Position numbers and translations under genes: made by a program. Below, piece by piece: positions 11,534 to 23,841 of a stretch of 64,000 nt of DNA. The DNA lies in NCBI GenBank assembly GCA_022575985.1, contig JAKSXM010000137.1:23764001-23828000 (forward strand), read 5' to 3'. Source of the DNA: Anagrus nilaparvatae. Lineage: Eukaryota; Arthropoda; Insecta; Hymenoptera; Mymaridae. Below the pieces are notes generated by a model. That model was not told the origin of the DNA and searched no databases. It saw only the letters and a program-made list of their open reading frames with translations. The stretch's first letter is position 1. The number at the start of each line of letters is the position of its first letter.

Positions 11534-12960
11534 TTTCTAGCTGTAAACAAGATCATCTCGTCTTCGGTTTTTCTCTCTTCTTACCAAATTTATCTTTTAC
11601 TTTTTCGAGAATAAAAGAAATTAAAACTGGGTATTTAAATAAAAAAAATAAAAATAATAATGTTTTTAATTAGAAACTTATGTACGTATGTTTCTAGGTT
11701 AAATGCACCGGTAACCTAACCTCTTACCAATAGGATAAATATTGTTATTTTACGCTCCGATATCAAACAACTATAAATATGATAAATGCGCACGATATAA
11801 ACGTAATTGAATTTGTTTTAAAAAAGTTATTTTAAATTAATTCACCAATATCATCATTTTCTAAGATACATTTTTATTTTACTTATAGTTTTTTTTTCTT
11901 CTGTGTAATTTAACTTCATGTTTGCACATAAATAATATTTCGTGGTCTGAGGTAGCGTTGTTGGAATATTTTGATTTTTTACGGTAACTTGAATGTTTTC
12001 GTATGTACACATAAGCTCAACTTATCACTGATTAAAAGTTAATCATTTTTTAAACTCTGAATGTAAATAAATAATACACTTTTTACTAACACTTTTCATA
12101 ATATTAATATTTTTGTGGCTTGATTCTCTTGCACTATCTTTAGTGAAGGCACACAACCCCTCTCCTCTCTCACACTCCTACATGACAGGAATCCTGAAGG
12201 TGTGCTTCACTTTTTTTATGCATTGACCTTTATTTTTTATCTTGAAACTTTGCATTGAGATTTATAAATTTAAGTAATTTTTTCACATTTATTTTCAAAA
12301 AATTACCATACTTTTAAATAGAAGTTAAAAAATGCATTCATTACTAAGTTAAAAAAAAAATTATCCAGACTCGGTAAAATATTGTGTGCGTGCAAAGAAG
12401 ATAATCAACGTACGTAGATTCTATTTCTCTTTCATTCTTTTCAACGAACGAAAAACTAAACGCGCAACATTTATGCGCATCTGGGAGGGAAAGAAAAAGA
12501 ATAGAAGAGAAAAAATACAAGAAGAGTGAAGACGAGAAAAAAGCAGGAAAAAAATAAGTTATCATTGTAGTACTTTTTAGCTACATTTGGATAAGACTAC
12601 AGATAAGCAGATATTCAGATAAAGTCAAAAGTTAAATAAGAAATTTAAGATATTAGCAGAAATTAATGGTCTCTGATAATAGTTTTGGGGGCAATTAAAA
12701 AAATATAATAAATGTAAAAAAAATTAAAGCAAAGGATTATAAAATTTTATCTTTTTGCAGATGCAATTTTATATAAAATATATACTATTTTTTGAAGCAA
12801 ATATCTACAGAAGTGGTTCATGAGATTAAATGCTTTAAAAGCTTTTCAGAATGCTAGAGGATTTTCCGCATTTGAAAACTTAATTTTTTAAAAACTAAAT
12901 TTTTATTAGAAAATATAAAAATACAATAATTTATTTATAAAAGTAACAATTGTAATTAAC
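11534..12960. other. Intergenic: upstream of the Pro/Gly-rich exons
   Basis: No coding sequence seen. It should contain the promoter of the gene starting at 11533 and, on its right, the 3' untranslated region of the coiled-coil gene. Confidence 0.5.
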
Positions 12961-13859
12961 TTATTCCTCTTTTTCATTATCTTTAATTTCTTGTAGCTTT
13001 AATTTACTTTCTTCTTCGGCTTTTCTAACAGCAACTTTTCTTGCATTATCAAGCTCCTGTGATAAAAGGTTTTAAAAAACAAATAGATTTTACTAGAAAA
13101 AATTTTTACAAAACTTCATACCTCAATTTCATGTAAAAATTTTAATCTTTGATCTCTTACTCGTTGCAGTTTTTGTAAAATTTCATTAAAATTTTTTTCT
13201 AATGTACTTGCTGATGTATCGATTTCTTTTGACAAACCTGAATGCATATTTAATTCCTAAAAGACAATTGTTCTTTATTTATTTATCTAGGTAGAAAAAA
13301 AATATATGTTACCTCAGAAGCTAATACATCAAAAGCAGGTAAATTTGGAACTATTGAAAAGTTAACATTATTTTTGTATTCGTGAATTAAATTTTTTGTC
13401 AGGGTCTGTAAATATAATGATTTTATTAGAGATATTCTATTTTTTAAATTAACTGATAAACTTACACTAAATTGGCTCAATATGTACTCAGCATGTGCAG
13501 TTGCAACTTCCAAGTCCACATTCTTTTCTTCCCATATCTTAAATAATTCTGTTAAATCTGTGTGAATAGTTGTTTTTAACTTCTCTATTGTTTCATCTCT
13601 AAAAAGTTAAGAAAATTTTATTTAAAACAATTTTTTTCTCTTGATCATAACATAAAAATTTAATTTGTAAATATAAATTTTATTTTTTTTAGATTTTTTA
13701 ATGAATACTTGATAATTGGCGAATTTAATATTCTGAATCAGAGGTTATAAAACCGTTGTAATTATTGTCTTTAACAGTTTTATTTGTAAATAACGAAAAA
13801 TAAAATAAACTACTATTGCATTAAAATAATGATTCTATATCATACCTTAGTGAATTCAT
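12961..13859 (-). CDS. Small coiled-coil protein, function unknown
   Basis: Five exons on the minus strand (13859-13846, 13598-13466, 13405-13313, 13256-13122, 13056-12961) join in frame into 156 residues, beginning MNSLRDETIEKLKTT and ending in a highly charged tail (NEKEE, then TAA at 12963-12961). The product is Glu/Lys-rich. A probable helix occupies the first 50 residues, and a longer coiled coil runs from about residue 85 to the end, with heptad-like spacing around LEKNFNEILQKLQRV. No signal peptide, membrane segment or catalytic motif is visible. Size and architecture would suit a subunit of a kinetochore, BLOC or similar coiled-coil complex, but I recognise no family, so this is not a functional call. 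Consistent phases at four junctions support a real gene. Confidence 0.75.
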
Positions 13860-15074
13860 TTTAAAATAAATATCAAATCTTCTTTTGAAAAATACAAAAA
13901 TGCAATCTATTAATTTTTAGAGGAGTTTTTGCAAGAAACATTGGGTTACATTTTTCAAATTAAAAACGAAATTCAAAAAATTAAACAATCCAAATAAGAA
14001 AAAAAAAAGTAAAAAAAGATATGATCGTACACACTGCACGTGTTTCTCATCTCATCTTTCAAACTCTTTTAAAAACATTTATTTTTTTGCTTATTATTGA
14101 TGTTACCGTTCGATGCTGCTACCTCTTGGATTTTCTTTGAAATTATATAGGTATAGGCTTCAAAATTTAAAATGTCGTCGTGCGGGGTAGGTGTAGTATA
14201 TCCTCGTATACTAGGTAGGTGAACCTATACAAATCTTAAACTTGAACCGGGAAACTAATAAAATTTTTAACAATTATATTTATTATTAAATCATACTCAT
14301 ATTAACAAATAAATAAAATACTTATTATTATATCATATTTATTATTAATTTATACTTTTTGATGAAAAATTTTATAAATAGAACTTAAATTTTTTATTAT
14401 CTACAGTAATTATAAGAACGCAAAAAAAAGTGCTTTAAAAAAACGCAGTAATTATTTAAACATTGAAAATAAAATGATAAAGAAATCGAGCTATAATTCG
14501 AATACTATTTTTTGTAGATGGTATTTGATAGAATTACGAGTATAATCTGTAGTTATTATAATAATCAAATTTTTATTTGAAATAATGTTGGTAAATATAC
14601 ATAAAATCATTTGTACAAGATTCGTAAGCCAGCTACAATTATATGGCTTTACATACATACTTTTTACATTGAATTATTCTTTTATGCTTATTTTTATAGA
14701 AAATTCACTTAATATACTTACACGAGCTTAAGTAATAAAATATGTACACTATGTACAGCTCTTAGTATTCCAATTAAATCATCAATTTTAATTTAATAAA
14801 TTTATATTAACAAAAACAAAAATTTTTAATTTTCAAACATTGAGAGATCATTGTGCGAATCTAGCAAAAAATATCTTTAACAGTAGAAAAATTTGTTTGC
14901 AGTCTCAATTTTTTGAATACACAATATTATCACATAACGCATTATAAAAATGATAGTTTTTCAAGTACTGGTGCCTCAATTTTTTTTCACAGGTTACAAT
15001 AATTGTTTTTAGAAAAACTTCACTTGATTTTTATCACTAACATAACAACGCCAAGTCTTGAGATCTGTTAGCAT
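13860..15074. other. Intergenic: coiled-coil gene promoter and ARID5B-like 3' UTR
   Basis: AT-rich, without coding sequence. It lies between the start of the coiled-coil gene and the stop codon of the ARID5B-like gene, which is on the same strand. Confidence 0.5.
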
Positions 15075-18000
15075 TTATTTTGAAGTAGGAACAGGTGGTT
15101 GATGCTTTCCTGATGATGTTAATCTTGACTGCGAAGATGCTAAAAGATCTTTGTAGTATGCACTCAGCTCAGCAGGAAAGAAAGGACCAGTTGTTGGAAA
15201 AAGACCATTATAGAATGCTGAATAATACATCGGGTCAAGCATTGGCAAGAATTTTCCTGCATTATGGGAAATCTGTTCAAAGAGACTGTTGTTACTCTGT
15301 GGTGGAGAGACATATCTTGGAGCAACATTAGTCGTGCTATGCCTACGAGAGAGGCTTTCTTTTCCAGATATTTGCTGGTGTTGTTGTTTAGGATTATTCA
15401 TGTAATTTAAATTTGGTATATTAGGTATAACCTGATGAGAATGGGGTTTGTGAGGAGAGTAAGATGAAACTGGATCAATACGACTTGTTAATTTACCGTT
15501 GGTTTGATGCTTCCGTGGTGATGGTGAAATAGACATATTATTTTTCAAAGGGGAATTTTGGCTTGTGTTTAAAGATGCTCCTTTTTTTGGACTAACTAAA
15601 GTGATCTCAAGATTATTATTGGCTATTGTTTTACTATCCAGAACAAGAGGATGAATAGTTTTGTCTTTAATAGGACTGTTATTGATGTTACCAATACTAG
15701 AACCACTGCTACTCCTACTACTACAACTACTGCCAGCAGAATTTCTTGCTTCAATAAAAAATGGATTTCTTCGTTGCACAACAGGTACTTTTACTATTTC
15801 TAAGTTTGGCCTACAAAAAGATGACTTTTCCATTGATTTTTGTGTGAGGTCAAGAACACCTGTAGTATGTGACCCAATTCTGAAATAATTAAAAAAAAGC
15901 ATTTTACAGTTAAAAAAACAAAAATTGTTGTTAATGAAATTAAGCTAAAAAATATATAATATTACTTAGAGGTACAAAGAATTTCTTTTGGGTTTCCATA
16001 AACAACTCCTTCATTATGCATAAATATTGATCTTGATTGCGTGACTTTCGGAGGAGTCAACTTATTACTGGCATTTGCATAAAGTTGCAAAAGTTTTGTA
16101 TCATTGCTGGATCCAAGATTGATAACCCTACTTTTATTCCCATGTTTTGGTGAACCACTATTATTTAAAAAAGGAGGTGATTGACTCCTTGAGTCAAAAC
16201 TTGGCTTTTCATTAGATCGAGGCAACATATGAGTTATATCGGGTGTTACAGTCACGCTTATGAGTTTTGGCGTGATTTGCCCACCCCCAGAAGGTACAGA
16301 AAAAACTGGTTTTTCCTCATCTCTAAATGTATGGCTTACTCCTCGAGAGTCAAAATCCACTGGTGTTACTTCCAAACCTCCTTCTCTCAATATTTCTAAT
16401 TTTCGTTTTTTTAAAGTTGGAATTATTATTTTTTCTCGATTACTTGAGATTTCAGACTCATTTTCAAGGTCAATCACTTCAGGAGATTCTGTGATTCCTA
16501 AAATTTTATCTTCGACAGGAATATTTTCTTTACCTAGCTTAATTTCCTTAATCTCTTTATCAGGAGACTGTGTGAGAGATAATAGCATTGAAGCATTAGT
16601 TTCAGACACTGAACATACTACCTGCTGATTTAAAACCAATGTATTAATAAAAGTCTAAAGAGCATTGAATAATGATTCTTACTTGTTGACTTGTTAAACA
16701 ACTGTTTTCTTGTTTCTCCAAAACGTTCTGACTTGATGTAAGTGTTATCGATGTTGGTGTAGTTGTATCAGATAGATAATTATTTACTTGATTACCAGAA
16801 ATTACTGTATTTATAGACTTTAAGCGTTCAGGTTTGACCCTAACACTTCGCAAAGATGAAATTTTTCCACTTTCTAATTTAGATTTATCACTACCATTTA
16901 GGATCAGCTGTAAAATTAAATTATATTATAAAAAATATTTGCGAAGTTAAGAAAAAAGTTTTACTTAATAAGCAAAAAAACTTACAGAACATGAAAGTGA
17001 AGACGGGGATGCTCTTTTTATAATATCATATGGAGGAGGTGTTGTAGAAGGCGAACTGCTTTCTTGGTCTCTTTCTTCTCTGACAGACGCTTTTGAAAAA
17101 CATTTGACTTTTAAAAGCCTAGCATGGCGGCGTTTCATTTTCACAGCATCTCCTCTTTGGCATCTTTCATAAGGAAGTAATAATCTGTAAAATTATAAAA
17201 ATTTTAGCAAAATAAAATTTAAATTATTTAAATTAAAATTTTATTTGGTAAAAAAACCTCTCATAATGTTTTCTTGTTATTGTAGCAGCACTTGTAGAAT
17301 TAGCATGACCGCCTAATTCAACGTAGATTGCCTTCCACAGTTTTTTTGCACTTATATAATCGTAACCTCCATACTGTTGCACTTTATTATAAAACAGGTA
17401 CAAATCGACTGAAAAATAAAGAACAGCTTAAATTGAATATGAAAATTAAATTTTTAAAAATTTGGATAGTTTCTTACTTTGTCGATAACCTAGAAGTGGC
17501 ATTTTTCCTAATGGAGTACCATAAGAATTCATAAACGAGGTAACATCTTTTATAAAATTTTTTTCTTTAGAAACTGAGCTTTTTTCAAAAGGTTTAACAG
17601 AATTTGATGCTTTCGAAGATGCCTCGGAAGCTTCACTTTCATTACTAGAATCACCAGGCGAAAGGCTCCGTTTTCTTCGTTTTCTTCGAGGTCTTCCTTT
17701 TAATTTTGGAGCTGTTGGGTAGAAGGAATTATAAATAGTATAAAGATTTTCTAGATATTTAATTTTCAGTTACCTAAATGATTGCAAAGTAGCTCGTGAG
17801 TCTCGAGATCTGGATAGTCGAATGTATCTCTGCAAAATAGAACTCTTGTTCCTTTGAGATCAGCATCTCGAGGTAAACCTCCCATAGCTAGAGCAGCTGG
17901 AGAATTCAAATATTCAGATTCGGAGCCCTCGACTCGGCGAAGAAGAGCTCGATAGCGACAATACCTGGCATATGAAAGGACAACAACCTTGGGCTTAGGT

Positions 18001-19208
18001 TCTTGCTGAAAGTCAAAATCCGAAGCATCTGTTTCTACTCGTAAGTCTGCAGGTGATGGTGGCCTACAACTATGTTTGACCTCCCGGCCCCATGACCACT
18101 CTAACGATGGTGACAGCCATGTTACCAAGTCGTGAACACGAACAACGACTTTTTCTGATATGGTTAACACTTCGTCCTAAAAGCATGAAATATTTTGAAT
18201 TTTAAAATTGCCACTATTACTTAACCAGCAAGTTCAAAAACATAAAAAGAGACAAAATTAAAAAAAAAAAAAAAATTAGCGCACCAAGGCAATGACCAAA
18301 AATACTATTTCGCGATATAAATTTAACCGGAAAATTCAAAAAATAAGTAAACATTATTCTGTAAAAAAAAAAAAAAAAAAAAAAAAACATTTTGTTTGTA
18401 AACAGTTACTTGAGATTGCAGTATATCAAAGGATCACTAGATTAGTATGATAAATTAAAAGTTTACCTCCCCGTGCGTGTCCCTTCTGCCATCCGGCGTA
18501 TTTTCTGGTAAAAAGTAAAGCCTTAGAGATGCAAAGGGTGTATTTGGTCCTCGATTGTCGAGCCAGAGGAGTTGAAGTTCTCCGATACTGACAAGGTCGG
18601 CATCGTTCCATAATTTGGTCAAAAAAAAACTGCCTAATCTCAGCAAACCACTATTATTTATTTTAACGGCTTTGTAAAACGTGTATGGTCCGTGACTGAA
18701 GCATGCGCCGCCTACAAGCTGAATAAAATTTTTTAAATAAAATTAATTAAACAAATATTATATGAGTATCAGAAATTTTTTCCAAACAATTTCGAAATGC
18801 GAGAAAAACTTAACTCGCTATCCTTGAATTGAATCGAAAATGAATAATAACTTAACGTATTTTGATTATAATATAAGTGACAAATTTGTATTCATTTTTT
18901 TTTTTTTTTTGCTTATTTTTATAAAAATTTTAAGCCCCGCGAAAAAAAGATTGTTGTAGAAAGGGGAAAATAGAAAGGAAAGAACATAAGAAGAGAGAAG
19001 CCTAAAAAAAACTCGTTCCCTCGGACGCAGGCTTGTTTTGCTTTTACTCTTCAATACTTTTTTTTTTCTGAAAATTTATAAATTTTCATTTTTTAGCCAA
19101 ATCAATATTATCAAATTTAAAATGTTTTTATTTATTTTTTTTTTTGCATAAATTTTGATAAACATAAAAAAAGAAAGATATACTATATTTAAAACAGAAT
19201 AGAGATAA

Positions 19209-19255
<47 letters not shown>

Positions 19256-21245
19256 GACGTGTTTAAATAAATTTAATATGTAGCCGCGCGCAAGGCACTA
19301 AAATATAATAATAATAACCGATCGATTAATGTGACTGCGTGTATTATTATATAGTATTTTGTTATATTAAAAAAAAAAAAAAAAAAAAAATTAAAAAAAA
19401 AGACAGCGAATTGCCATGATTTCATTATTTTTTAAAAAAGTAAGAAAAAATATGAACTTTCTACTTCTTGTAATAAAACAGAGAAGTTAATTACTTAAAA
19501 TAGCTTTTTTAATTATAATTATAATATAAATAAATAGCTATTAATATATGCATTAAAAACAAAACGCAAGGTGTTTAAAAAGGAAGCATGCGCAGTACTT
19601 TTGCTCCTCCGATTCTTCCCCCTCTCCAAAATGTGCTAAACTCTACATTGGCCTAGTCCTTGCATAAACCGTTGCTTAAGCCAAATTAAGCATGCATTAT
19701 TATGTTAATTCGATTTTAATTGTTATCAAGTTGTTCATAGATCAGCCTCTCAATTTTCAACCCTAGAATCATCCAATTTGGAGAGAAAAATTTTTAAAAT
19801 CTATCCGAATCCGATAACAGTAACCAGCCTAAAATGTAAATTTTAACACATACGTAACAACACTGTTTTTATTCTTTTTCCTTTGTCATTATTATTACCA
19901 TACCTACATTATATCAAAGAATATATATATATAATATATGTATATTATATTATACATGCATACACATTATTAAAAGCGCAAGTTTTTTTTGCCTTCCAGT
20001 TTTTAATAAAAAAATACATGCAAATAAAATTATTATTTCATGGTTTTTTTTTCTCCTTTTTTATTTACAATAAACACGGCCATATTAAATAATAAATATC
20101 GCATTGCAGTAAAAAATTTTTTTTCGAAGGCTGATTCTATCTCTCTTGCACATTATAATAATAATTAGAGACCAGAAAAAAAAATTGATACGTCTCTCGT
20201 GCATTGTTTCTAATTTTTTATTTTACTTTCAATTTTCATTTTATATTTTATCGATTCACATATAAGCAAGGAGAAGAATACATTACATTAAAATAACAAC
20301 GCACATCAGCAATTTGTGCGTATGCGTATTGCTAGAAAACTCGAGAAAACACCAACCTCTTCGCGTTAAAAAAAAAAAAAAAAAAAATTATTGAATTCTT
20401 TTAATTTTATTTTTATCTTTTTTTCTATCAACGGAAGGGGGGAGAGTACGTGGTAGCTGCAATTTAATATTTTAAGAAAAGTATAAAAATATTTACTTCA
20501 AAATCATTTTTTTACTCTAATTTAAAATGAGAAATATTTTTCATTATGATTATTATTACGAATATTATTATTAAACCATTTTGCCCCGGAGTACCCCCAG
20601 GCTAAAATTCTGGCCGCGCCGCTGTATATAATATATAATGTAGAGAGATATATGTTTATTTATATTTACTTATATAAATTTTTTTTTTTATGTATATTTT
20701 TTATTATACACACACACACACACATACAGAGGCATTTGGTTTAGTATGCTATGCTATTTTATTTTATATAAGATTTTTTTAGAGGTAAACTTTTTTTAAT
20801 ATAATAATAATAATATTAATAATAATAATAATGATAAAACTCATTTATACGCTAAAATAATTAAGCGTTTAAAAAATTTTTTGGAAAATAAAAATAATAT
20901 TTTCAATGGATATTGAAGAGATAAAAAAATTGTATCAACTAAAATAAATAAAATTTGATTTGAGCAAATAGATAAAAAAATGATAGTAATTAAAGTTTTC
21001 TATAAATATAAATATGTGTGTAATATATTATAATAATTATAATGTATATATATCGCAATTTAAGGTTGCTTGTAAAGAGAATTGACTGAATAGGAGTGGG
21101 GTTTAGAGCGAGATCAGTGACACAGACACGAGGATCAAGAGGGGAGAAATAAAAGCCCGCCTCTAGAGCTTTGGAAAAAAAAATAAAATAAAATTAATAT
21201 TGAAAAATTATCAATCAAATATTTATTTACCTCGATTTTCTCCAT
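15075..21245 (-). CDS. ARID5B-like AT-rich interaction domain protein
   Basis: This is a nuclear DNA-binding chromatin regulator of the ARID5 family, which in vertebrates recruits a histone demethylase. Nine exons join in phase: 21245-21231, 18718-18467, 18176-17774, 17711-17478, 17408-17258, 17184-16986, 16907-16683, 16624-15966, 15879-15075, giving about 980 residues. The first exon codes only MEKIE; it matches the short N-terminus of the vertebrate family and is separated by a 2.5-kb intron. Residues about 6-180 form the family's BAH-like N-terminal region (ELQLLW, LYFLPENTPDGR, then DEVLTISEKVVV). The ARID lies at about 274-364 (PLLGYRQIDLYLFYNKVQQY, ELGGHANSTSAATITRKHYE). The long Ser-rich C-terminus ends in a Pro/Tyr-rich stretch like that of ARID5B. 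Family assignment is strong; the first exon is the weakest part. Confidence 0.9.
18719..21230. other. ARID5B-like first intron, low-complexity rich
   Basis: Holds long A runs (about 44 A at 19209-19251 and shorter runs near 19370), a CA microsatellite (about 20707-20727) and a TAA-type repeat (about 20801-20833). A GC-rich fragment at about 20580-20630 looks like a relic of a transposon. No coding sequence seen. Confidence 0.6.
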
Positions 21246-22503
21246 TTCCTGAATTCATCTACAACTTGGGTAAAGATGACGATTGTTATGCCAACGAACA
21301 CATGCAACGCACCAGGCACGAGCTCATACACTGAATAAATTTTATTTACAAGACCAATCACTCACTAATATTTCTAAATATTTTGACAATTTTTTATTAT
21401 CTCCAGCATGCATTTTAGATCGAAATATTATTGGAGTCATTATTTTTTCTCCGACGATATTTTCATAATACAAAAAAAGCATCCTGAGAAACAGAGAACT
21501 TCCCAAACATTTAATCGTATATCTTATTAACTTCGGATTATTATAATAATTAAATAAAATATTGTAAAAATAATAACTAATAGTAGCAGAGAGCTTTGAG
21601 AGGCGGTGCGTTGCACGCCGCTGTCCCAACAAGACTATTTTGTATTTACTCTAATTACGTGACGTCACAAATGATCCCCACTCTCCCAACGAGTACCGGT
21701 GCCGGAGACACGCGAGCATCCACGTATCGTCCCGAGCCTAAATTCTCTTTGGTTCCGAAATTTGGTATTCATCAAAGAGGTTATATAGTATAATTATATA
21801 GGATTTATATTACATATAGGATTGATATATTAAATGGATTGTAATTTTAATCATTTTAACCTTTTCTAAAATAATAACAAATCATAATTTAGTTCTTTTT
21901 AATTTTCTTTTTATTGCTATATTAAAATAAATTAAGTACAAAAATACATACAAGTATACCGGGTACTCATAATACAGGAAGTATTTTTTATAAAAAGAGC
22001 TAATAATATTATATCAATTTTTTTAAAAACTTTAACGCACATTATTTACAAAGTTATAATTAATATAGAGTATATTGGAGGCAAATTTAGAGAATTTCAG
22101 CTAGAAGCACTCGTCAACGAGTCCATTAGTAAGTATTGCCACAATAAATTACCTTCTCTTCATTTTGTACAATTAAAAATATAAATTCTTCTATGTATAG
22201 AAAATTTAAATAACTTTTATTAGGCCTATCAATATAATATATTATATATAGATTTAAGAAAAATATTGATTTCTTTTTGATATTTTATACTTGATATTGA
22301 AAAATAGATATATTTTAATTCTTATGTTTAGTTAATTAATTTAATCTTACATAATTAGTGGAAAGCTAACACACCATGCACACGTTAAAATAAAGGTCAT
22401 TGTTAAGTTTTCGTTAAAACGTATTTTATCGGCAAAAAACTGATGAGATAAGGACTGTATTGTTGTGCGTGCGCGCGCTTCTTATTGCACGTGCGAACGG
22501 TCG
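21246..22503. other. Intergenic: ARID5B-like promoter side and GNAT 3' UTR
   Basis: A GC-richer patch at about 21590-21770 is a plausible promoter or 5' leader for the ARID5B-like gene (minus strand). The remainder to 22450 is AT-rich and featureless. Confidence 0.4.
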
Positions 22504-23466
22504 TTAATCCGGTGGCAAAAAAGTGCAGCGTTGAGTGCGGTAAAGCTTTCGGAAGCCCAATTTCTGGTAGAGGCTCTGGCTGGCAAGATTTTCGGGCCTT
22601 ATCACAACGAAGGGACGGTACTTACGACGAGCTACCCTCTTCACGAGATAGTGCACCAGGCGTGTTCCATACCCTTTGCGCCGGAATTCAGGCCTAGTTT
22701 GCATGGAAAACAGAGCCCCATAGTAAGATTGGATCATCCACGCTACTGGGTCCTCTTGACCCTCCAAAAAGATTCCGGCAGTTTCAAGTTCCCGAGAGCG
22801 TATCAGTCGACGGAAGACTTCAATACTTTCGCAATCTTGGGCTGGATAATAAGCGTGTACGATTTCGGCGTGTTCAGGCTTTAAAGGCAGAATTCTGGCT
22901 TTCTGTATTTCTTCGGGTTCCTCTAATTCTTCTTCCACGTCATTCAAAAGTTCAACTTGATCTGGATCAGTTAAGGCCCAAATGTCTCCCAGCTGGATGT
23001 TAGTCACCCTACCGTGATGTGAGCGACGTAACTCCTCAGCAACCTCCTCGTGCAGAAAATTAACGTAAACTGGACGCTCCCAGGAGACAAGCTGATCATC
23101 CTCGCGTAGTAACCTCAACCAATCGAGCTCATCAAGAGGACAAAATAGCCCAAAGCTCTCGTGTTTGAGATCCCCGGGACTTTTTGTCATACCCGGGAAA
23201 TGAAGACAAACCGGCTGTGCCGGCCATCCCTTGGCCACGTACCATTCGAAGTCCCAGACCCGATCCTGCAGGTAAGTAAGCAACGTCTGGTGAAATTTGA
23301 GTGAGTGCGGCAGATGGCAGCTCAAAAATTCAAGCAGCTCCGGCAGCTCCTCCGCGGCCAGCAGCCGGAAATTCCGACTCCTGATATTAAAAAATTAATT
23401 TAAAAATTAATGCAGCTATTTTCGAAATATTAAGAGCATTAAAGTTAAAATTTTATTTACTTACAT
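22504..23466 (-). CDS. GNAT-family acyltransferase (FR47 / glycine N-acyltransferase-like)
   Basis: A single large exon (23380-22504) encodes a protein of about 292 residues that likely transfers an acyl group from acyl-CoA to an amine. The C-terminal 120 residues carry the GNAT/FR47 pattern: a strand with VAWMIQSYYGALFSMQTRPE, the acetyl-CoA loop RRKGYGTRLVHYLV (R-x-x-G-x-G/A) and the final helix NLASQSLYQKLGFRKLYR. The N-terminal half resembles the arthropod glycine-N-acyltransferase-like group. No ATG opens the exon: the acceptor at 23382-23381 is followed by GAGTCGG. An upstream exon ends in AAAT at 23465 before a GTAAGT donor, so splicing makes ATG from AT and G, giving MSRNFRLLAAEELPELL. 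The exon is much richer in G and C than its surroundings. The substrate cannot be told. Confidence 0.85.
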
Positions 23467-23841
23467 TTCCTGTCTGAATCAAATAATTTCCATTTTATTA
23501 GCTAGAGCTTTGAGAGTAGTCTAGTTTATCCTACGGTATTCCGAAGGAAACTAGTCCCTTCCACACCCCGCAAGCAGCAACAGCAAGCTGCTGGCTATTG
23601 CAGAGGGCGCAAGCTCAATCTGCATTGAGGGTTGTAATGGCCTATCGATTATCCCACGTAAAAATGTTAAAATGTCTCGCAGTACTGCTTCACGTTGCCT
23701 GGATGGAATTTTACTTGCATGCGAAAACGAACTCGGTAATGATGAAGAAAAAAAGTGTTGGCTTATTAGCTTTTATTTAATTATCGATTGAAATTTTTAA
23801 TATGCATATTTTGTTACGCAGATTACGCAAACAAGCTGAGT
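23467..23841. promoter_or_regulatory. Shared promoter and 5' leaders of GNAT and TMEM230
   Basis: The two genes are head to head with about 375 bases between their start codons. On the plus strand a non-coding leader exon for TMEM230 probably ends at 23735 (donor GTAATG), with an acceptor (TTACGCAG) at 23814-23821 before the exon holding the ATG. This implies a compact bidirectional promoter. Confidence 0.5.

Noticed and set aside
15095..16628. Plus-strand open frames across the ARID5B-like last exons
   Set aside because: They oppose a minus-strand reading with consistent splice phases and family-like sequence. They show no domain of their own.
22465..22884. 139-codon plus-strand open frame
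   Set aside because: It is antisense to the acyltransferase exon, whose minus-strand translation has the clear GNAT motifs. The plus frame is a by-product of GC-rich coding sequence.
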